A stretch of DNA of 64,000 nucleotides from Pseudomonadota bacterium. GTDB taxonomy: Bacteria; Pseudomonadota; Gammaproteobacteria; Burkholderiales; Rhodocyclaceae. A program made the position numbers and the translations under genes. The stretch covers positions 124,001 to 188,000 of the forward strand of contig JAKOTN010000026.1 in NCBI GenBank assembly GCA_029776255.1. Reading direction: 5' to 3'. The notes under the pieces were generated by a model. It worked only from the letters and a program-made list of their open reading frames with translations. It was not told where the DNA came from and made no database searches. Of the stretch, positions 39,204-49,326 are shown in pieces (position 1 is the stretch's first letter; each line of letters opens with the position of its first letter).

Positions 39204-40799
39204 ATGGCAAACCTGATCGTGGCTGAATCAGGCGTGGAGCAATTTTCGGAAAGCCACTGGAAATCGCTCCGTTACTTCAATCTCTACCGTCTCGCCCTCG
39301 CCATCCTTTTTCTTTTCTCGGCATTACTAAATCCATCGATTTTCCCAGCGCTTAGCGCGCACAACTTATTTCGGCAGTTACTGGGCGGGATTTATTTGCT
39401 CGCCACACTGCTGGCCCTGGGCCTGTCCTATCGCCTTCGACGGCACTACAGCGCGCAATTGACGACCAGCGTGCTCGCGGATGTCGTTGTCGTTGCACTG
39501 CTGACACACTTCGGCGATGGTCTCGGCAACGGCCTGGGAGCGATTTTACTGTCCACTCTGGCAGCCGCCGGCCTTGTTGGTCAGGGTCGCCTGGTACTTT
39601 TTTACGCGGCGGCGGCAACGTTGTCGGTGCTGTTCGAACAGTCGTATCGCGCTTTCCAACACGGAGTCGATCAAGCGGGGTTTTTTCAGGCCGGCGTGTT
39701 CAGCACCGGCTGCTTCGCGGTCGCCATTTCTGCCCGTCTCCTCGCTCGCCGGGTATTCGCAAATGAACAATTGGCTCATCAACGCGGCGTCGATTTACGC
39801 AATCAAACGCTCATCAGCCAACGCGTGATCGAGGAAATGCATGATGGCGTATTGGTTCTTGGTCGTGACGGCATGGTTCGTCAAAGCAATCCACGTGCTC
39901 GGCGCTTCCTGGCATTGAGCAGCGGCACCGATGATCGGCTGGTCGCCGCCTCTCCTGATTTGGCACGCGCTTTCAACGCGTGGCAGCAGAAAACGAACGA
40001 TGAAAATATATTGGTGCGCGTACCGCTTAGCGGGATGCAGTTGCGGGCACGATTCGTACGCACGCAAAGCACGCAAAACGATGTACTTGTTTTTTTGGAA
40101 GATATGAGCCGAGTACGTGACCAGGCCTTGCAGATGAAGCTGGCGGCACTTGGGCGGCTGACAGCCCATATCGCGCATGAAATCCGCAATCCGCTATCCG
40201 CGATCAGCCATGCCGGTGAGTTGCTGCGCGAGGAACGGCGCGGTGAGATGTACGAGCGCTTATTGCGCATTGTGCTCGACAACAGCCAGCGCCTAGAGCG
40301 AATCGTGAACGACATTCTGGAACTCGGCCGCCGAGACCGCACCTACCCTGAAACCCTAGACTTGCGCGAAGCGTTGCCGCTGTTTGTCGACGAATATCTG
40401 GTCAAGGAAGAATTGCCAGCCGAAACCGTGACCCTTGAACTGTCCGGCGTGGCGACACTTTGTTTCGATCGCTCGCATTTCCATCGCATGCTGTGGAATT
40501 TGCTTGGCAACGCGCTGCGTCACTCGCAGCGTTCGGCTGGCAGCGTCTGCCTACGGGTATGCAACGCCAAGATCCCGGAGCATATCGAATTGCATGTCAT
40601 CGATGACGGTGAAGGTGTGGACGAAGTCGCTCGCGAGCACATTTTCGAACCGTTCTTTACCACTCACCACCGCGGTACCGGACTGGGACTCTATATCGCG
40701 CGTGAGCTTTGCGAGGCCAACGAGGCGCAACTCGAACTGCTCGCCAACCGGCCCGGTGCCGACTTTTGTGTCTTGGGAAGGGCAAGCGGATGTCGATAG
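39204..40799 (+). CDS. pilS: PilS-like sensor histidine kinase
   Basis: A 531-residue two-component kinase. About six N-terminal membrane helices (25-185) precede a PAS-like domain (205-300). The DHp helix has phosphoacceptor His325 (LTAHIAHEIRNPLSAISH), and the ATPase domain shows N box WNLLGNALRHS, G1 DDGEGVDE and G2 GTGLGLYIARE. PilS senses membrane pilin and drives PilR. No pilin gene is in the window, so the target is inferred from homology and from the adjacent pilR. The 3' end overlaps pilR by 10 nt. Confidence 0.9.
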   Translation: MANLIVAESGVEQFSESHWKSLRYFNLYRLALAILFLFSALLNPSIFPALSAHNLFRQLLGGIYLLATLLALGLSYRLRRHYSAQLTTSVLADVVVVALLTHFGDGLGNGLGAILLSTLAAAGLVGQGRLVLFYAAAATLSVLFEQSYRAFQHGVDQAGFFQAGVFSTGCFAVAISARLLARRVFANEQLAHQRGVDLRNQTLISQRVIEEMHDGVLVLGRDGMVRQSNPRARRFLALSSGTDDRLVAASPDLARAFNAWQQKTNDENILVRVPLSGMQLRARFVRTQSTQNDVLVFLEDMSRVRDQALQMKLAALGRLTAHIAHEIRNPLSAISHAGELLREERRGEMYERLLRIVLDNSQRLERIVNDILELGRRDRTYPETLDLREALPLFVDEYLVKEELPAETVTLELSGVATLCFDRSHFHRMLWNLLGNALRHSQRSAGSVCLRVCNAKIPEHIELHVIDDGEGVDEVAREHIFEPFFTTHHRGTGLGLYIARELCEANEAQLELLANRPGADFCVLGRASGCR

Positions 40800-42163
40800 G
40801 GAAGGTGGAACGGCGCCCTCGGGGCGCAATGCCCAGGGTGTTGATCGTCGACGACGAAACGGATATTCGTGAACTTCTCGATCTTACCGTCGCACGCATG
40901 GGCCTATCGGCTGATTGTGCGGCCAACGCAACGGAGGCGCGGCAGTTCCTCGGACAACATCGCTACCAATTGTGCCTGACCGACATGCGCCTGCCCGACG
41001 GCGACGGCCTGGAAATAGTGCGCTTGATCAGCGAACGCCATGGCGAAACACCGGTGGCGGTCATCACGGCTTTTGGCAGCGCTCAAAATGCGGTCGCCGC
41101 GCTGAAGGCGGGCGCTTTCGACTATCTGACCAAGCCAATTTCGCTGGACCATTTGCGAAGCCTGATCAATTCGGCGTTAAACCTGCCGCATCAACCGGGG
41201 TCGACGGACAGCAAACCGTCAGCCGAGGCAGGCGCCCAACTGATTGGCCAATCGGCGGCAATCGACCATGTACGACGCATGATCGACAAATTGGCCCGCA
41301 GTCAGGCGCCGGTTTACATCTCCGGCGAATCCGGCACCGGCAAGGAACTCGCCGCTCGCTTGATTCATGATCGCAGCGCACGGCGCGCAGCGCCTTTCGT
41401 ACCGGTAAACTGCGGCGCGATCCCCGAAAATTTGATGGAAAGCGAATTTTTCGGCTATCGAAAAGGCGCGTTTACCGGCGCCGATGGCGATCGTGACGGT
41501 TTTTTTCAGGCGGCGAAAGGTGGAACGCTTTTTCTCGACGAAGTCGCCGACCTGCCGCTTGTCATGCAGGTGAAACTCTTGCGAGCCATTCAGGAGAAGA
41601 AAGTCCGCAAGGTTGGCAGTCCCACCGAAGAGGCCGTTGACGTACGTATCATTTCGGCCACTCACCGCGACCTTAAAGAATGCGTGGATGCCCGTACGTT
41701 CCGGCAAGACCTCTATTACCGTTTGAACGTCATCGAACTCAGAATGCCGCCTTTGCGAGAACGCCATGAGGATGTGGAGCCCTTGATCGTGGCCCTGTTG
41801 CAGCGTATTGGCGGTTCCCGGCCGCCGCGGCTCGACTCGGCGGCCCTACGCGCATTGACCGCCTACAGTTTTCCCGGCAACGTTCGAGAACTCGAAAACA
41901 TTCTCGAGCGCGCAACCGCCTTGTGCGCCAACGACACGGTGAGCCTCGACGATCTGCATCTGGCGGCGGACGAACTGGTCGCGCAGAGCGGCGGCGGACG
42001 CGGCGGCGAAACACTGGACGATTACATCAATCGCATTGAAAAACAGGCCATTCTCGACGCCCTGAACAAAACGGCATTTAACCGCACAGCCGCCGCCAGA
42101 CTGTTAGGCGTGAGTTTCCGCTCACTACGTTATCGTATCGAACGACTTGGCATCGAGGAGTAA
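40790..42163 (+). CDS. pilR: PilR-like sigma54-dependent response regulator
   Basis: A 457-residue NtrC-family activator. The receiver domain has phosphoacceptor Asp65 (LTDMRLPDGDG) and acidic pair DDE at 21-23. The AAA+ domain has Walker A GESGTGKE (179-186), the sigma54 loop GAFTGAD (226-232) and GTLFLDEVADLP. The C-terminal Fis-type helix-turn-helix is LNKTAFNRTAAARLLGVSF. It activates type IV pilin transcription in relatives. The ATG at 40790 lies inside pilS. A second ATG at 40829 is possible. Confidence 0.92.
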   Translation: MSIGKVERRPRGAMPRVLIVDDETDIRELLDLTVARMGLSADCAANATEARQFLGQHRYQLCLTDMRLPDGDGLEIVRLISERHGETPVAVITAFGSAQNAVAALKAGAFDYLTKPISLDHLRSLINSALNLPHQPGSTDSKPSAEAGAQLIGQSAAIDHVRRMIDKLARSQAPVYISGESGTGKELAARLIHDRSARRAAPFVPVNCGAIPENLMESEFFGYRKGAFTGADGDRDGFFQAAKGGTLFLDEVADLPLVMQVKLLRAIQEKKVRKVGSPTEEAVDVRIISATHRDLKECVDARTFRQDLYYRLNVIELRMPPLRERHEDVEPLIVALLQRIGGSRPPRLDSAALRALTAYSFPGNVRELENILERATALCANDTVSLDDLHLAADELVAQSGGGRGGETLDDYINRIEKQAILDALNKTAFNRTAAARLLGVSFRSLRYRIERLGIEE

Positions 42164-42268
42164 CAAAGCCAGCCACGTGCCAGTATTGGCGCGGGATTGC
42201 GCCCGCGTGCCGCCGTGACCAGTATCGCTTTCTTGTAAAAAACCCGCTTGTCGCGAAAAGCTGCGTTT

Positions 42269-43429
42269 TCAACCGAGAAAGTGCCGGATTCTTTCGACCG
42301 CCTCCGCCAGACGCTCGACATCTGTCGTGTAGGCGAAACGTAAATACCGTTGCGGCGCATTGACCCCGAAATCGATGCCCGGCGTAACCGCCACCCCGAC
42401 CGACTCAAGCAAATCATGCGCAAAACGCGCACTGTCCATCGTCAACTGACTGCAATCGGCATAAATATAAAATGCGCCTGTCGGCTTGGCCGCTATTTGA
42501 AATCCCAGCGCCGTCAGTTCAGGCGCCAAAAAATCACGGCGGCGTTGAAACTCCAGCCGCCGCGATTCGAGAATGTCGATCGTTGCCGGAGCGAAAGCCG
42601 CCAGTGCGGCGTATTGCGCCGGTGTCGACGGAGAGATATAGAGATTCTGCGCCAGCTTTTCAATGTCACGGAGATGAGACTCGGGTACGACCAGCCATCC
42701 CAGCCGCCAACCAGTCATGTTGAAATACTTGGAAAAACTTTGCACGACGAAAATGTCGTCGCCGTGGCGCAAGGCAGTTTGCGCCTCGCAGCCATAGGTC
42801 AAGCCATGGTAAATCTCGTCGACGATCAGTCGTCCCCCCTGCCGGCGAATAAAAGTGGCGATCGCGGCCATCGTTTTCTCGTCGAGCAGCATACCCGTGG
42901 GATTGGCCGGTGACGCCAACAGCGCACCCGCTGTCCGCACCCGCCAATGCCGTTCGATGTCGGCCAACGTTGGCTGAAAATCATTTTCGGCGGACACCGG
43001 TACACCAATCGGAATCCCCTCGAAGCTACGCACGAAATTGCCGTTGCACGGGTAACCCGGATCGGACAGCAACCATTCGCTGCCGGGTGAGGCCAGACAT
43101 GCCATGGCAAGCAGCAAGCCTCCCGAAGCACCCGCGGTGACGACGATACGCGCCGCCGGGATCGAAAGACCGTAGCGACTTTTGTAAAAAGCGGCGATGG
43201 CGCTACGCAGTTCCGGCAAACCAAGTGCTGGCGTATAAAAGACGCGCCCGCTAGCGATGTGCGCCTGCGCTGCGGCAATAATCGGCGCCGGGGTTGGAAA
43301 ATCCGGCTCGCCGACTTCCATGTGAATGATGTGTCGCCCCTCGGCTTCCAGAGCCTTGGCACGCGCCAACAACTCCATGACATGAAAAGGGGCAATGCCG
43401 GCAAGCCTGGGAGCGGGAAACTGGGACAT
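42269..43429 (-). CDS. Class I/II PLP-dependent aminotransferase
   Basis: A 386-residue fold-type I aminotransferase. PLP-binding blocks are VVTAGASGGLLLA, SPANPTGMLL, LIVDEIYHGLTYG, the Schiff-base lysine Lys234 in VQSFSKYFNMTGWRLGW, and the C-terminal arginine in RYLRFAY. It resembles aspartate/aromatic transaminases of the Igamma group, but the amino donor cannot be fixed. The ATG at 43427-43429 is chosen over a TTG three codons upstream. A strong terminator for pckG precedes it, so it has its own promoter. Confidence 0.88.
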   Translation of the reverse strand: MSQFPAPRLAGIAPFHVMELLARAKALEAEGRHIIHMEVGEPDFPTPAPIIAAAQAHIASGRVFYTPALGLPELRSAIAAFYKSRYGLSIPAARIVVTAGASGGLLLAMACLASPGSEWLLSDPGYPCNGNFVRSFEGIPIGVPVSAENDFQPTLADIERHWRVRTAGALLASPANPTGMLLDEKTMAAIATFIRRQGGRLIVDEIYHGLTYGCEAQTALRHGDDIFVVQSFSKYFNMTGWRLGWLVVPESHLRDIEKLAQNLYISPSTPAQYAALAAFAPATIDILESRRLEFQRRRDFLAPELTALGFQIAAKPTGAFYIYADCSQLTMDSARFAHDLLESVGVAVTPGIDFGVNAPQRYLRFAYTTDVERLAEAVERIRHFLG

Positions 43430-43449
43430 GTTTGACAACCGGATCGATT

Positions 43450-43475
43450 AAAAAAGGCCGCCCGAAGGCGGCCTT
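43450..43475 (-). terminator. Factor-independent terminator after pckG
   Basis: On the minus strand a 9-bp GC-rich stem (AAGGCCGCC / GGCGGCCTT) with tetraloop TTCG is followed by six T. It lies 33 nt beyond the pckG stop. TTCG loops are typical of strong terminators. Confidence 0.9.
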
Positions 43476-43508
43476 GGGAGTTCGCGGCGCAAAGCCTCGA
43501 CGCGTGGA

Positions 43509-45338
43509 TCAGAAGCTTTCTTCCAGCATGTCGCGGATCAGTGCGAGTTTCTTGGGCAACTTGTCGCCCATTTTGTCGAACCACTCCTTGACTCCAGTCA
43601 ATTCACTCTTCCAGACATCGGCATCGATCTTGGTGACGGCGTCGAACTCATCCGTGGAGAACTCCAGGCCGGACCAATCGAGATCCTCATAATTCGGCAT
43701 CCAGCCAAGAGTGGTTTCCCGGGCGGAAACCTTGCCTTCGCAACGCTCGATGATCCACTTGAGAACGCGGGCATTGTCGCCGAAACCCGGCCAGGCAAAC
43801 TGCCCTTTCTCGTTCATGCGGAACCAGTTCACCATGAAGATCAGCGGCGCCTTGTCGACCGCCTTGCCCATCTTCAGCCAGTGGCCGTAATAGTCCGCCA
43901 TGTTGTAGCCACAGAATGGCAGCATGGCGAACGGATCGCGACGGACCACGCCTTGAGCGCCAAAAGCGGCGGCGGTCGTTTCGGAACCCAGCGTCGCGGC
44001 GCCATAGACACCGAAATCCCAGTTGAACGACTGGCACACCAACGGCACGGTGGATGCGCGGCGACCACCGAACAGGAAGGCCGAGATCGGCACACCTTCG
44101 GGGCTTTCCCATTGCTCGTCGATACACGGGCATTGCGACGCCGGCGCGGTGAAGCGGGAGTTCGGATGCGCGGCCTTGGTGCCTTTTTCCTTGGCGATTT
44201 CAGGCGTCCAGTCATTGCCTTGCCAATCGATGGCGTGCGCGGGTGCCGGACCCATGCCTTCCCACCAGACATCGCCATCGTCGGTCAAGGCGACATTGGT
44301 GAAAATGGTGTTTTCGGCCAGCGACGCCATGGCATTGAAATTGGTCGAATCATTGGTCCCCGGCGCCACGCCGAAGAAACCCGCCTCCGGGTTGATCGCG
44401 TATAAGCGGGTCTTGCCGTCCTTGCCGACGCGCGGCTTGATCCAAGCGATGTCATCGCCGATGGTGGAGATTTTCCAGCCATTCAGGCTCTTCGGCGGAA
44501 TCAGCATGGCAAAATTGGTCTTGCCGCAAGCCGACGGAAAGGCGGCCGCGACATAATGCTTGTCGCCCTGGGGCGATTCGACGCCCAAGATCAACATGTG
44601 TTCGGCCATCCAGCCGTCGTCGCGCGCCATGTTGGAGGCGATCCGCAGCGCCAGACACTTCTTGCCGAGCAGCGCGTTCCCGCCGTAGCCGGAACCGTAG
44701 GACCAGATTTCGCGGGTTTCGGGATAATGCACGATGTATTTGGTGGTCGGGTTGCACGGCCACTTCGGATCCTTCTGACCCGGCTCCTTCGGGGCGCCAA
44801 TCGAGTGCACGCAAGGTACGAAAGCGCCATCTGTACCCAGCACGGGGAAAACGGCCTTACCCATGCGAGTCATGATGCGCATGTTCACGACGACATAAGC
44901 GCTATCGGAGATTTCGACGCCGATCTGTGCGATTGGCGAGCCAACCGGCCCCATCGAAAAGGGAATGACGTACATCGTGCGGCCCCTCATGCAACCCTTG
45001 AACAGACCATTCAGGGTTTCGCGCATTTTGGCCGGCTCTTCCCAGTTGTTGGTCGGGCCAGCGTTTTCCTTTTTCTCGGAGCAGATATAGGTACGGTCCT
45101 CCACGCGAGCGACGTCAGAAGGATCGGAGAACGCGAGGAAAGAGTTTTTGCGTTTCTTGAGTTTGATGAAGGTGCCGGCTTCGACCAATTCGTTGCACAA
45201 GCGGTCGTATTCCTCTTGCGAACCGTCGGCCCAGACGACGCTGGCCGGCTCGGTAAGTGCCGCGATATCGGCAACCCATTGTTTCAGGCGTTCGTGTTTG
45301 ACGTAGTCGGGGGCGTTGATGGAAACAGTTTGGTTCAT
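43509..45338 (-). CDS. pckG: Phosphoenolpyruvate carboxykinase (GTP)
   Basis: A 609-residue GTP-dependent PEPCK interconverting oxaloacetate and PEP. The P-loop [15 protein letters not shown], substrate loop [15 protein letters not shown], metal-site region [11 protein letters not shown], and guanine pocket region [17 protein letters not shown] are all present. Length is normal for the GTP class (about 600-620). The ATG at 45336-45338 has GAGAG 8 nt upstream. It is divergent from maeB, so gluconeogenic enzymes flank one 357-bp control region. Confidence 0.97.
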   Translation of the reverse strand: MNQTVSINAPDYVKHERLKQWVADIAALTEPASVVWADGSQEEYDRLCNELVEAGTFIKLKKRKNSFLAFSDPSDVARVEDRTYICSEKKENAGPTNNWEEPAKMRETLNGLFKGCMRGRTMYVIPFSMGPVGSPIAQIGVEISDSAYVVVNMRIMTRMGKAVFPVLGTDGAFVPCVHSIGAPKEPGQKDPKWPCNPTTKYIVHYPETREIWSYGSGYGGNALLGKKCLALRIASNMARDDGWMAEHMLILGVESPQGDKHYVAAAFPSACGKTNFAMLIPPKSLNGWKISTIGDDIAWIKPRVGKDGKTRLYAINPEAGFFGVAPGTNDSTNFNAMASLAENTIFTNVALTDDGDVWWEGMGPAPAHAIDWQGNDWTPEIAKEKGTKAAHPNSRFTAPASQCPCIDEQWESPEGVPISAFLFGGRRASTVPLVCQSFNWDFGVYGAATLGSETTAAAFGAQGVVRRDPFAMLPFCGYNMADYYGHWLKMGKAVDKAPLIFMVNWFRMNEKGQFAWPGFGDNARVLKWIIERCEGKVSARETTLGWMPNYEDLDWSGLEFSTDEFDAVTKIDADVWKSELTGVKEWFDKMGDKLPKKLALIRDMLEESF

Positions 45339-45695
45339 GGTAATCACTCTCGAAAGAAGGTAGAGAAGCGGAAGTTACCGTGACGCGGCGCAGGCGGAAT
45401 CTGGCGACAAAAAGCGGCGATCCGGACGGATTGAACCCGCCCGGTCGGAGGCGACGCGTCGGTCGGGGCTGCTAGGAGACAAACCCAGTGCTGGGGAGTG
45501 CGATGGCATGCTAGGTGTGGGTGCTACAAGGATTTGAGGGTTTGTGTAATTATGCCACAGGTCCGACCGGCACTTGGCACTGATCGACAAGTGCAATAGG
45601 CTCGAAAAACGCGCAGTCGAAAAACTCGACGCCCGCCCGGTCATTGCGCGGCCACCGACCGATTGTGGTCAGACATTCCGTCAGGAGACGACACC
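45339..45695. other. Divergent control region between pckG and maeB
   Basis: 357 bases with no credible gene. It contains a perfect 10-bp palindrome CGACGCGTCG (45452-45461) and an inverted repeat GCACTTG / CAAGTGC (45570-45576 and 45588-45594, 11-nt loop). Either could be an operator for the divergent carbon-metabolism genes. The maeB Shine-Dalgarno CAGGAG lies at 45682-45687. I saw no convincing -35/-10 pair on either strand. Confidence 0.4.
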
Positions 45696-47996
45696 ATGCA
45701 AAAAGAAAAAAATCAGTTACGCACTGCCGCCCTTTTCTACCATCGCAATCCCAAGCCAGGGAAAGTATCGATCCAACCGACCAAGCAACTGACCAATCAG
45801 TACGACTTGTCGATGGCCTATTCGCCTGGCGTTGCCGCTGCTTGCGAGGAAATCGTCGCTTTTCCGGCGGAAGCCAGCACCCTGACTTCGCGTGCGAATC
45901 TGGTAGGCGTCATCACCAACGGTACTGCTGTTCTCGGCCTCGGCGCCATCGGCCCACTGGCAGCCAAACCAGTGATGGAAGGCAAGGCGGTCTTGTTCAA
46001 GAAATTCGCCAATATCGATGTCTTCGATCTTGAAATCGAGGAACGCGATCCCGATCGCCTTGTGGAAATCATCGCCTCCCTGGAGCCGACTTTCGGTGGC
46101 ATCAATCTGGAGGACATCAAGGCGCCGGAATGTTTTCATATCGAGCAAAAGCTTCGTCAGCGGATGAAAATTCCGGTCTTTCACGACGATCAGCACGGCA
46201 CGGCAATCGTCGTTGGCGCCGCCATCCTCAACGGCCTTTTTTTGCAGGGCAAAGAACTCGATGAAGTCAAAGTGGTTTCGTCCGGCGCGGGCGCCGCCGC
46301 TTTGGCCTGCCTGGACTTGTTGGTGATGCTCGGCATCCCGGTCGACAACATCTGGGTAACAGACATCAAAGGTCTGGTCTATGAAGGACGTGTCGAGGAG
46401 ATGGACGACATCAAGGCACGTTACGCCAAGAAAACCACGGCGCGCACGCTAGGCGAAGTAATCGAGGGCGCGGATGTTTTTCTGGGCCTGTCGGCCGGCG
46501 GTGTCCTGAAACAGGAAATGGTCGCCCGAATGGCTCCGTCACCGCTGGTGATGGCCCTGGCTAACCCCAATCCCGAAATCAAGCCGGAAGACGTCAAGGC
46601 GGTACGCGACGACGCGATCATCGCCACCGGGCGTTCGGATTATCCCAATCAAGTCAACAACGTGCTGTGCTTTCCATTCATTTTCCGCGGCGCACTCGAT
46701 GTCGGCGCCACGACCATCACGGAAGACATGAAACTGGCGGCGGTCAAGGCAATCGCCGAACTGGCCCGCGTCGAGCAATCGGAATTCGCGGTCAAGGCGT
46801 ATGGTGAAAAAGTCACCAATTTCGGCCCGGATTACCTCATTCCAAACCCTTTCGATCCGCGTCTGATCAGCAAAATCGCCCCGGCGGTCGCCGAAGCCGC
46901 CATGGCATCGGGTGTTGCCACGCGCCCGATCAAAGATCTCGATGCGTATCGCGAAAGCCTGGATGATTTCGTTTACCACTTTGGTCTGATCATGAAACCG
47001 ATCTTTTCTCAGGCCAAACAGGCGCCGCGCCGGATCGTTTTTGCCGAAGGCGAGGATGTTCGCGTGCTGCGAGCCGTACAGGTGATTGTCGACGAAGGCA
47101 TTGCTCATCCGATTCTTATCGGTCATCCGGGCGAAATTACCGCCAAACTCGAAGCCATGAACCTCCGTGTTCGACCCGAAGCGGATTTTGAAGTGGTCCA
47201 CGCCGAGAACAACGCCTTTTTCGATCAACATTTCGAGGCATACTGGCGGGAGTACCGCCGCTTGATGGAACGCAAGGGCGTTTCTGCCGACTTCGCCCGG
47301 CGCGAGGTACGGCGACGCGCCTCTCTGTTCGGGGCGATGATGGTGCGGATGGGCGCTGCCGACGGCCTGATTTGCGGTACTTTCGGGCAACACGCGGTGC
47401 ACCGCGAATACGTCGAAGACGTGCTTGGTCTGGCACCGGGCGTAAGGAACCTCTACGCGATGAGCCTATTGTTGCTCCCGGACCGCACACTGTTCATCGC
47501 CGACACCTACATCAATTACGAACCGTCGGCGGAACAACTGGTCGACATGACCCTGCTGGCCGCCGACGAGGTGCGCCGCTTTGGACTCACGCCAAAGGTT
47601 GCGTTGTTGTCGCACTCCTCCTTCGGCTCCGAAAACACACCAACGGCCTTGAAGATGCGCGAAGCGCTGCGTATCTTGAAGGAACGCGCGCCGCGCTTGG
47701 AAATAGAGGGCGAAATGCACGGTGACGCCGCCCTCGACGATCACATTCGGCAACGAGTCTTCCCGAGCGATGCCCGCTTGAAAGGACAAGCCAATCTGCT
47801 GATCATGCCAACGCTTGATGCGGCCAACATCTCCTTCAACTTACTCAAGATCGCCGCAGGCGACAACCTGACGATCGGTCCCATCCTCCTCGGCGCCGCC
47901 CAACCGGTACACATTCTGACATCGACGGCAACGGTGCGGCGCATTGTCAACATGACAGCGCTGACGGTGGTAGACAAACTGATGAATGAGCGCTGA
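45696..47996 (+). CDS. maeB: NADP-dependent malic enzyme MaeB
   Basis: A 766-residue hybrid malic enzyme. The malic domain (1-420) has [34 protein letters not shown] (metal site) and [17 protein letters not shown] (NAD(P) Rossmann). The C-terminal phosphotransacetylase-like domain (430-766), catalytically silent and regulatory in relatives, binds acetyl-CoA. It decarboxylates malate to pyruvate with NADPH. The ATG at 45696 has CAGGAG 8 nt upstream. The frame extends further up without homology. Confidence 0.96.
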   Translation: MQKEKNQLRTAALFYHRNPKPGKVSIQPTKQLTNQYDLSMAYSPGVAAACEEIVAFPAEASTLTSRANLVGVITNGTAVLGLGAIGPLAAKPVMEGKAVLFKKFANIDVFDLEIEERDPDRLVEIIASLEPTFGGINLEDIKAPECFHIEQKLRQRMKIPVFHDDQHGTAIVVGAAILNGLFLQGKELDEVKVVSSGAGAAALACLDLLVMLGIPVDNIWVTDIKGLVYEGRVEEMDDIKARYAKKTTARTLGEVIEGADVFLGLSAGGVLKQEMVARMAPSPLVMALANPNPEIKPEDVKAVRDDAIIATGRSDYPNQVNNVLCFPFIFRGALDVGATTITEDMKLAAVKAIAELARVEQSEFAVKAYGEKVTNFGPDYLIPNPFDPRLISKIAPAVAEAAMASGVATRPIKDLDAYRESLDDFVYHFGLIMKPIFSQAKQAPRRIVFAEGEDVRVLRAVQVIVDEGIAHPILIGHPGEITAKLEAMNLRVRPEADFEVVHAENNAFFDQHFEAYWREYRRLMERKGVSADFARREVRRRASLFGAMMVRMGAADGLICGTFGQHAVHREYVEDVLGLAPGVRNLYAMSLLLLPDRTLFIADTYINYEPSAEQLVDMTLLAADEVRRFGLTPKVALLSHSSFGSENTPTALKMREALRILKERAPRLEIEGEMHGDAALDDHIRQRVFPSDARLKGQANLLIMPTLDAANISFNLLKIAAGDNLTIGPILLGAAQPVHILTSTATVRRIVNMTALTVVDKLMNER

Positions 47997-48071
47997 GCGA
48001 CCACCGCGTGCCACAGTCGCCAATCTGGGCGGTGGAAACTCGGCCGGCAAAGACGTTTCAATGAACACACC

Positions 48072-49217
48072 ATGGTAAAAAAAAAACGCATTGCCCTGAT
48101 TCTTAGCGGTGGTGGCGCGCGCGCGGCTTATCAAGTGGGCGTGCTGCTCGCCATCAGGGAATTACTCGGGAACCCCGTCGGCAACCCTTTCGCCATACTC
48201 TGCGGCACCTCGGCCGGCGCGATCAACGCGGCGACACTCGCGTGTTATTCGCACAATTTTGCCGCCGCCGTCGAAGCCCTGACCGGCGTGTGGCGAAACA
48301 TGCGCGCCGGCCAGATTTATCGCGCGGACCCGCTCGGCATGTGCCTTTCCGGCATCCGTTGGCTCGGTGCGCTGCTATTCGGATGGATCGTCAAATACAG
48401 TCCTCGCTCCATTCTCGACAACCGTCCATTGCGGAAATTACTTGAAAACGCTCTCGACTTCAGCACGATTCAACACTCGCTCGACAATGGTTCGCTTTAC
48501 GCGGTAAGCATCACCGCCTCCGGGTATGCCACTGGCGACAGCGTCAGCTTTTACCAAGCGCACCCTGAAATCAAGAGTTGGCGACGGGCGCATCGCGTCG
48601 GCTGCCGCACCACGCTGTCGGTCGACCACCTGATGGCGTCGAGCGCCATTCCCTTCGTCTTCCCCGCGCTATATCTGAACCGGGAGTTTTTTGGTGACGG
48701 GTCCATGCGCCAGTTGGCGCCAATTTCGCCGGCAATTCATCTTGGTGCTGAAAAAGTCCTGATTGTCGGCGTCGCCCAACTAGCGGAACCGTTGCGGCGC
48801 CAAAGCTCCACGACCTACCCTTCGCTTGCCCAAATTGCCGGACATGCGATGGCATCGATCTTTCTCGATAGCCTGGGAAGCGACATCGAACGAATGGAAC
48901 GAATCAACCGCACGCTTTCGAAGGTCCCGTCGGAATTACGAGACGGTGGCGATATTTCGCTCCGCCCGGTTCAATCGCTGACGATTGCCCCCTCCGAACG
49001 TCTCGAACCCCTCGCAGCGCAACATGTCCACTCGCTGCCCTGGGCGGTAAAGATTCTGTTGCGTGGCTTGGGAGCAATGAGCCGACGCGGCAGCGCTCTG
49101 GCAAGCTACCTCTTATTTGAAAAGCCCTACACCGACGCCTTGATTAACCTCGGCCACAAGGATGCGATGGCCATGCGTACGGAAATTGAAGCTTTTTTTC
49201 GCGCGGATCACACCTAA
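48072..49217 (+). CDS. Patatin-like phospholipase
   Basis: A 381-residue patatin-domain protein. The oxyanion motif SGGGARAAYQVGVL (12-25), nucleophile Ser47 in GTSAG and dyad Asp209 in GDGSMR are all present, so an active lipid acyl hydrolase is expected. There is no signal peptide. The C-terminal third (250-381) is a family-specific extension of unknown role. Codons 3-5 are all AAA, part of a ten-A run (48077-48086) directly after ATGGT, where slippage would abolish translation. It lies 75 nt after maeB. Confidence 0.9.
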   Translation: MVKKKRIALILSGGGARAAYQVGVLLAIRELLGNPVGNPFAILCGTSAGAINAATLACYSHNFAAAVEALTGVWRNMRAGQIYRADPLGMCLSGIRWLGALLFGWIVKYSPRSILDNRPLRKLLENALDFSTIQHSLDNGSLYAVSITASGYATGDSVSFYQAHPEIKSWRRAHRVGCRTTLSVDHLMASSAIPFVFPALYLNREFFGDGSMRQLAPISPAIHLGAEKVLIVGVAQLAEPLRRQSSTTYPSLAQIAGHAMASIFLDSLGSDIERMERINRTLSKVPSELRDGGDISLRPVQSLTIAPSERLEPLAAQHVHSLPWAVKILLRGLGAMSRRGSALASYLLFEKPYTDALINLGHKDAMAMRTEIEAFFRADHT

Positions 49218-49264
49218 CGCAGCACATCACATAACCACCCTATCTTCTTATTTTTCATGGCGGA

Positions 49265-49294
49265 TTGTTCTGCGATCATCTACTATTGTAAAAT
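49265..49294 (+). promoter_or_regulatory. Predicted sigma70 promoter for pbpG
   Basis: TTGTTC (49265-49270), 18-bp spacer and TAAAAT (49289-49294), 33 bp before the pbpG ATG. A CAGGAG Shine-Dalgarno sits near 49314-49319. Pattern match only. Confidence 0.4.
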
Positions 49295-49326
49295 CAAGGC
49301 CAATAGATTGACGCAGGAGACTCACG

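Noticed and set aside
42190-42207. CGCGGG/CCCGCG hairpin between pilR and the aminotransferase
   Set aside because: Only 6 bp, with no T-run on either strand. Too weak to call a terminator.
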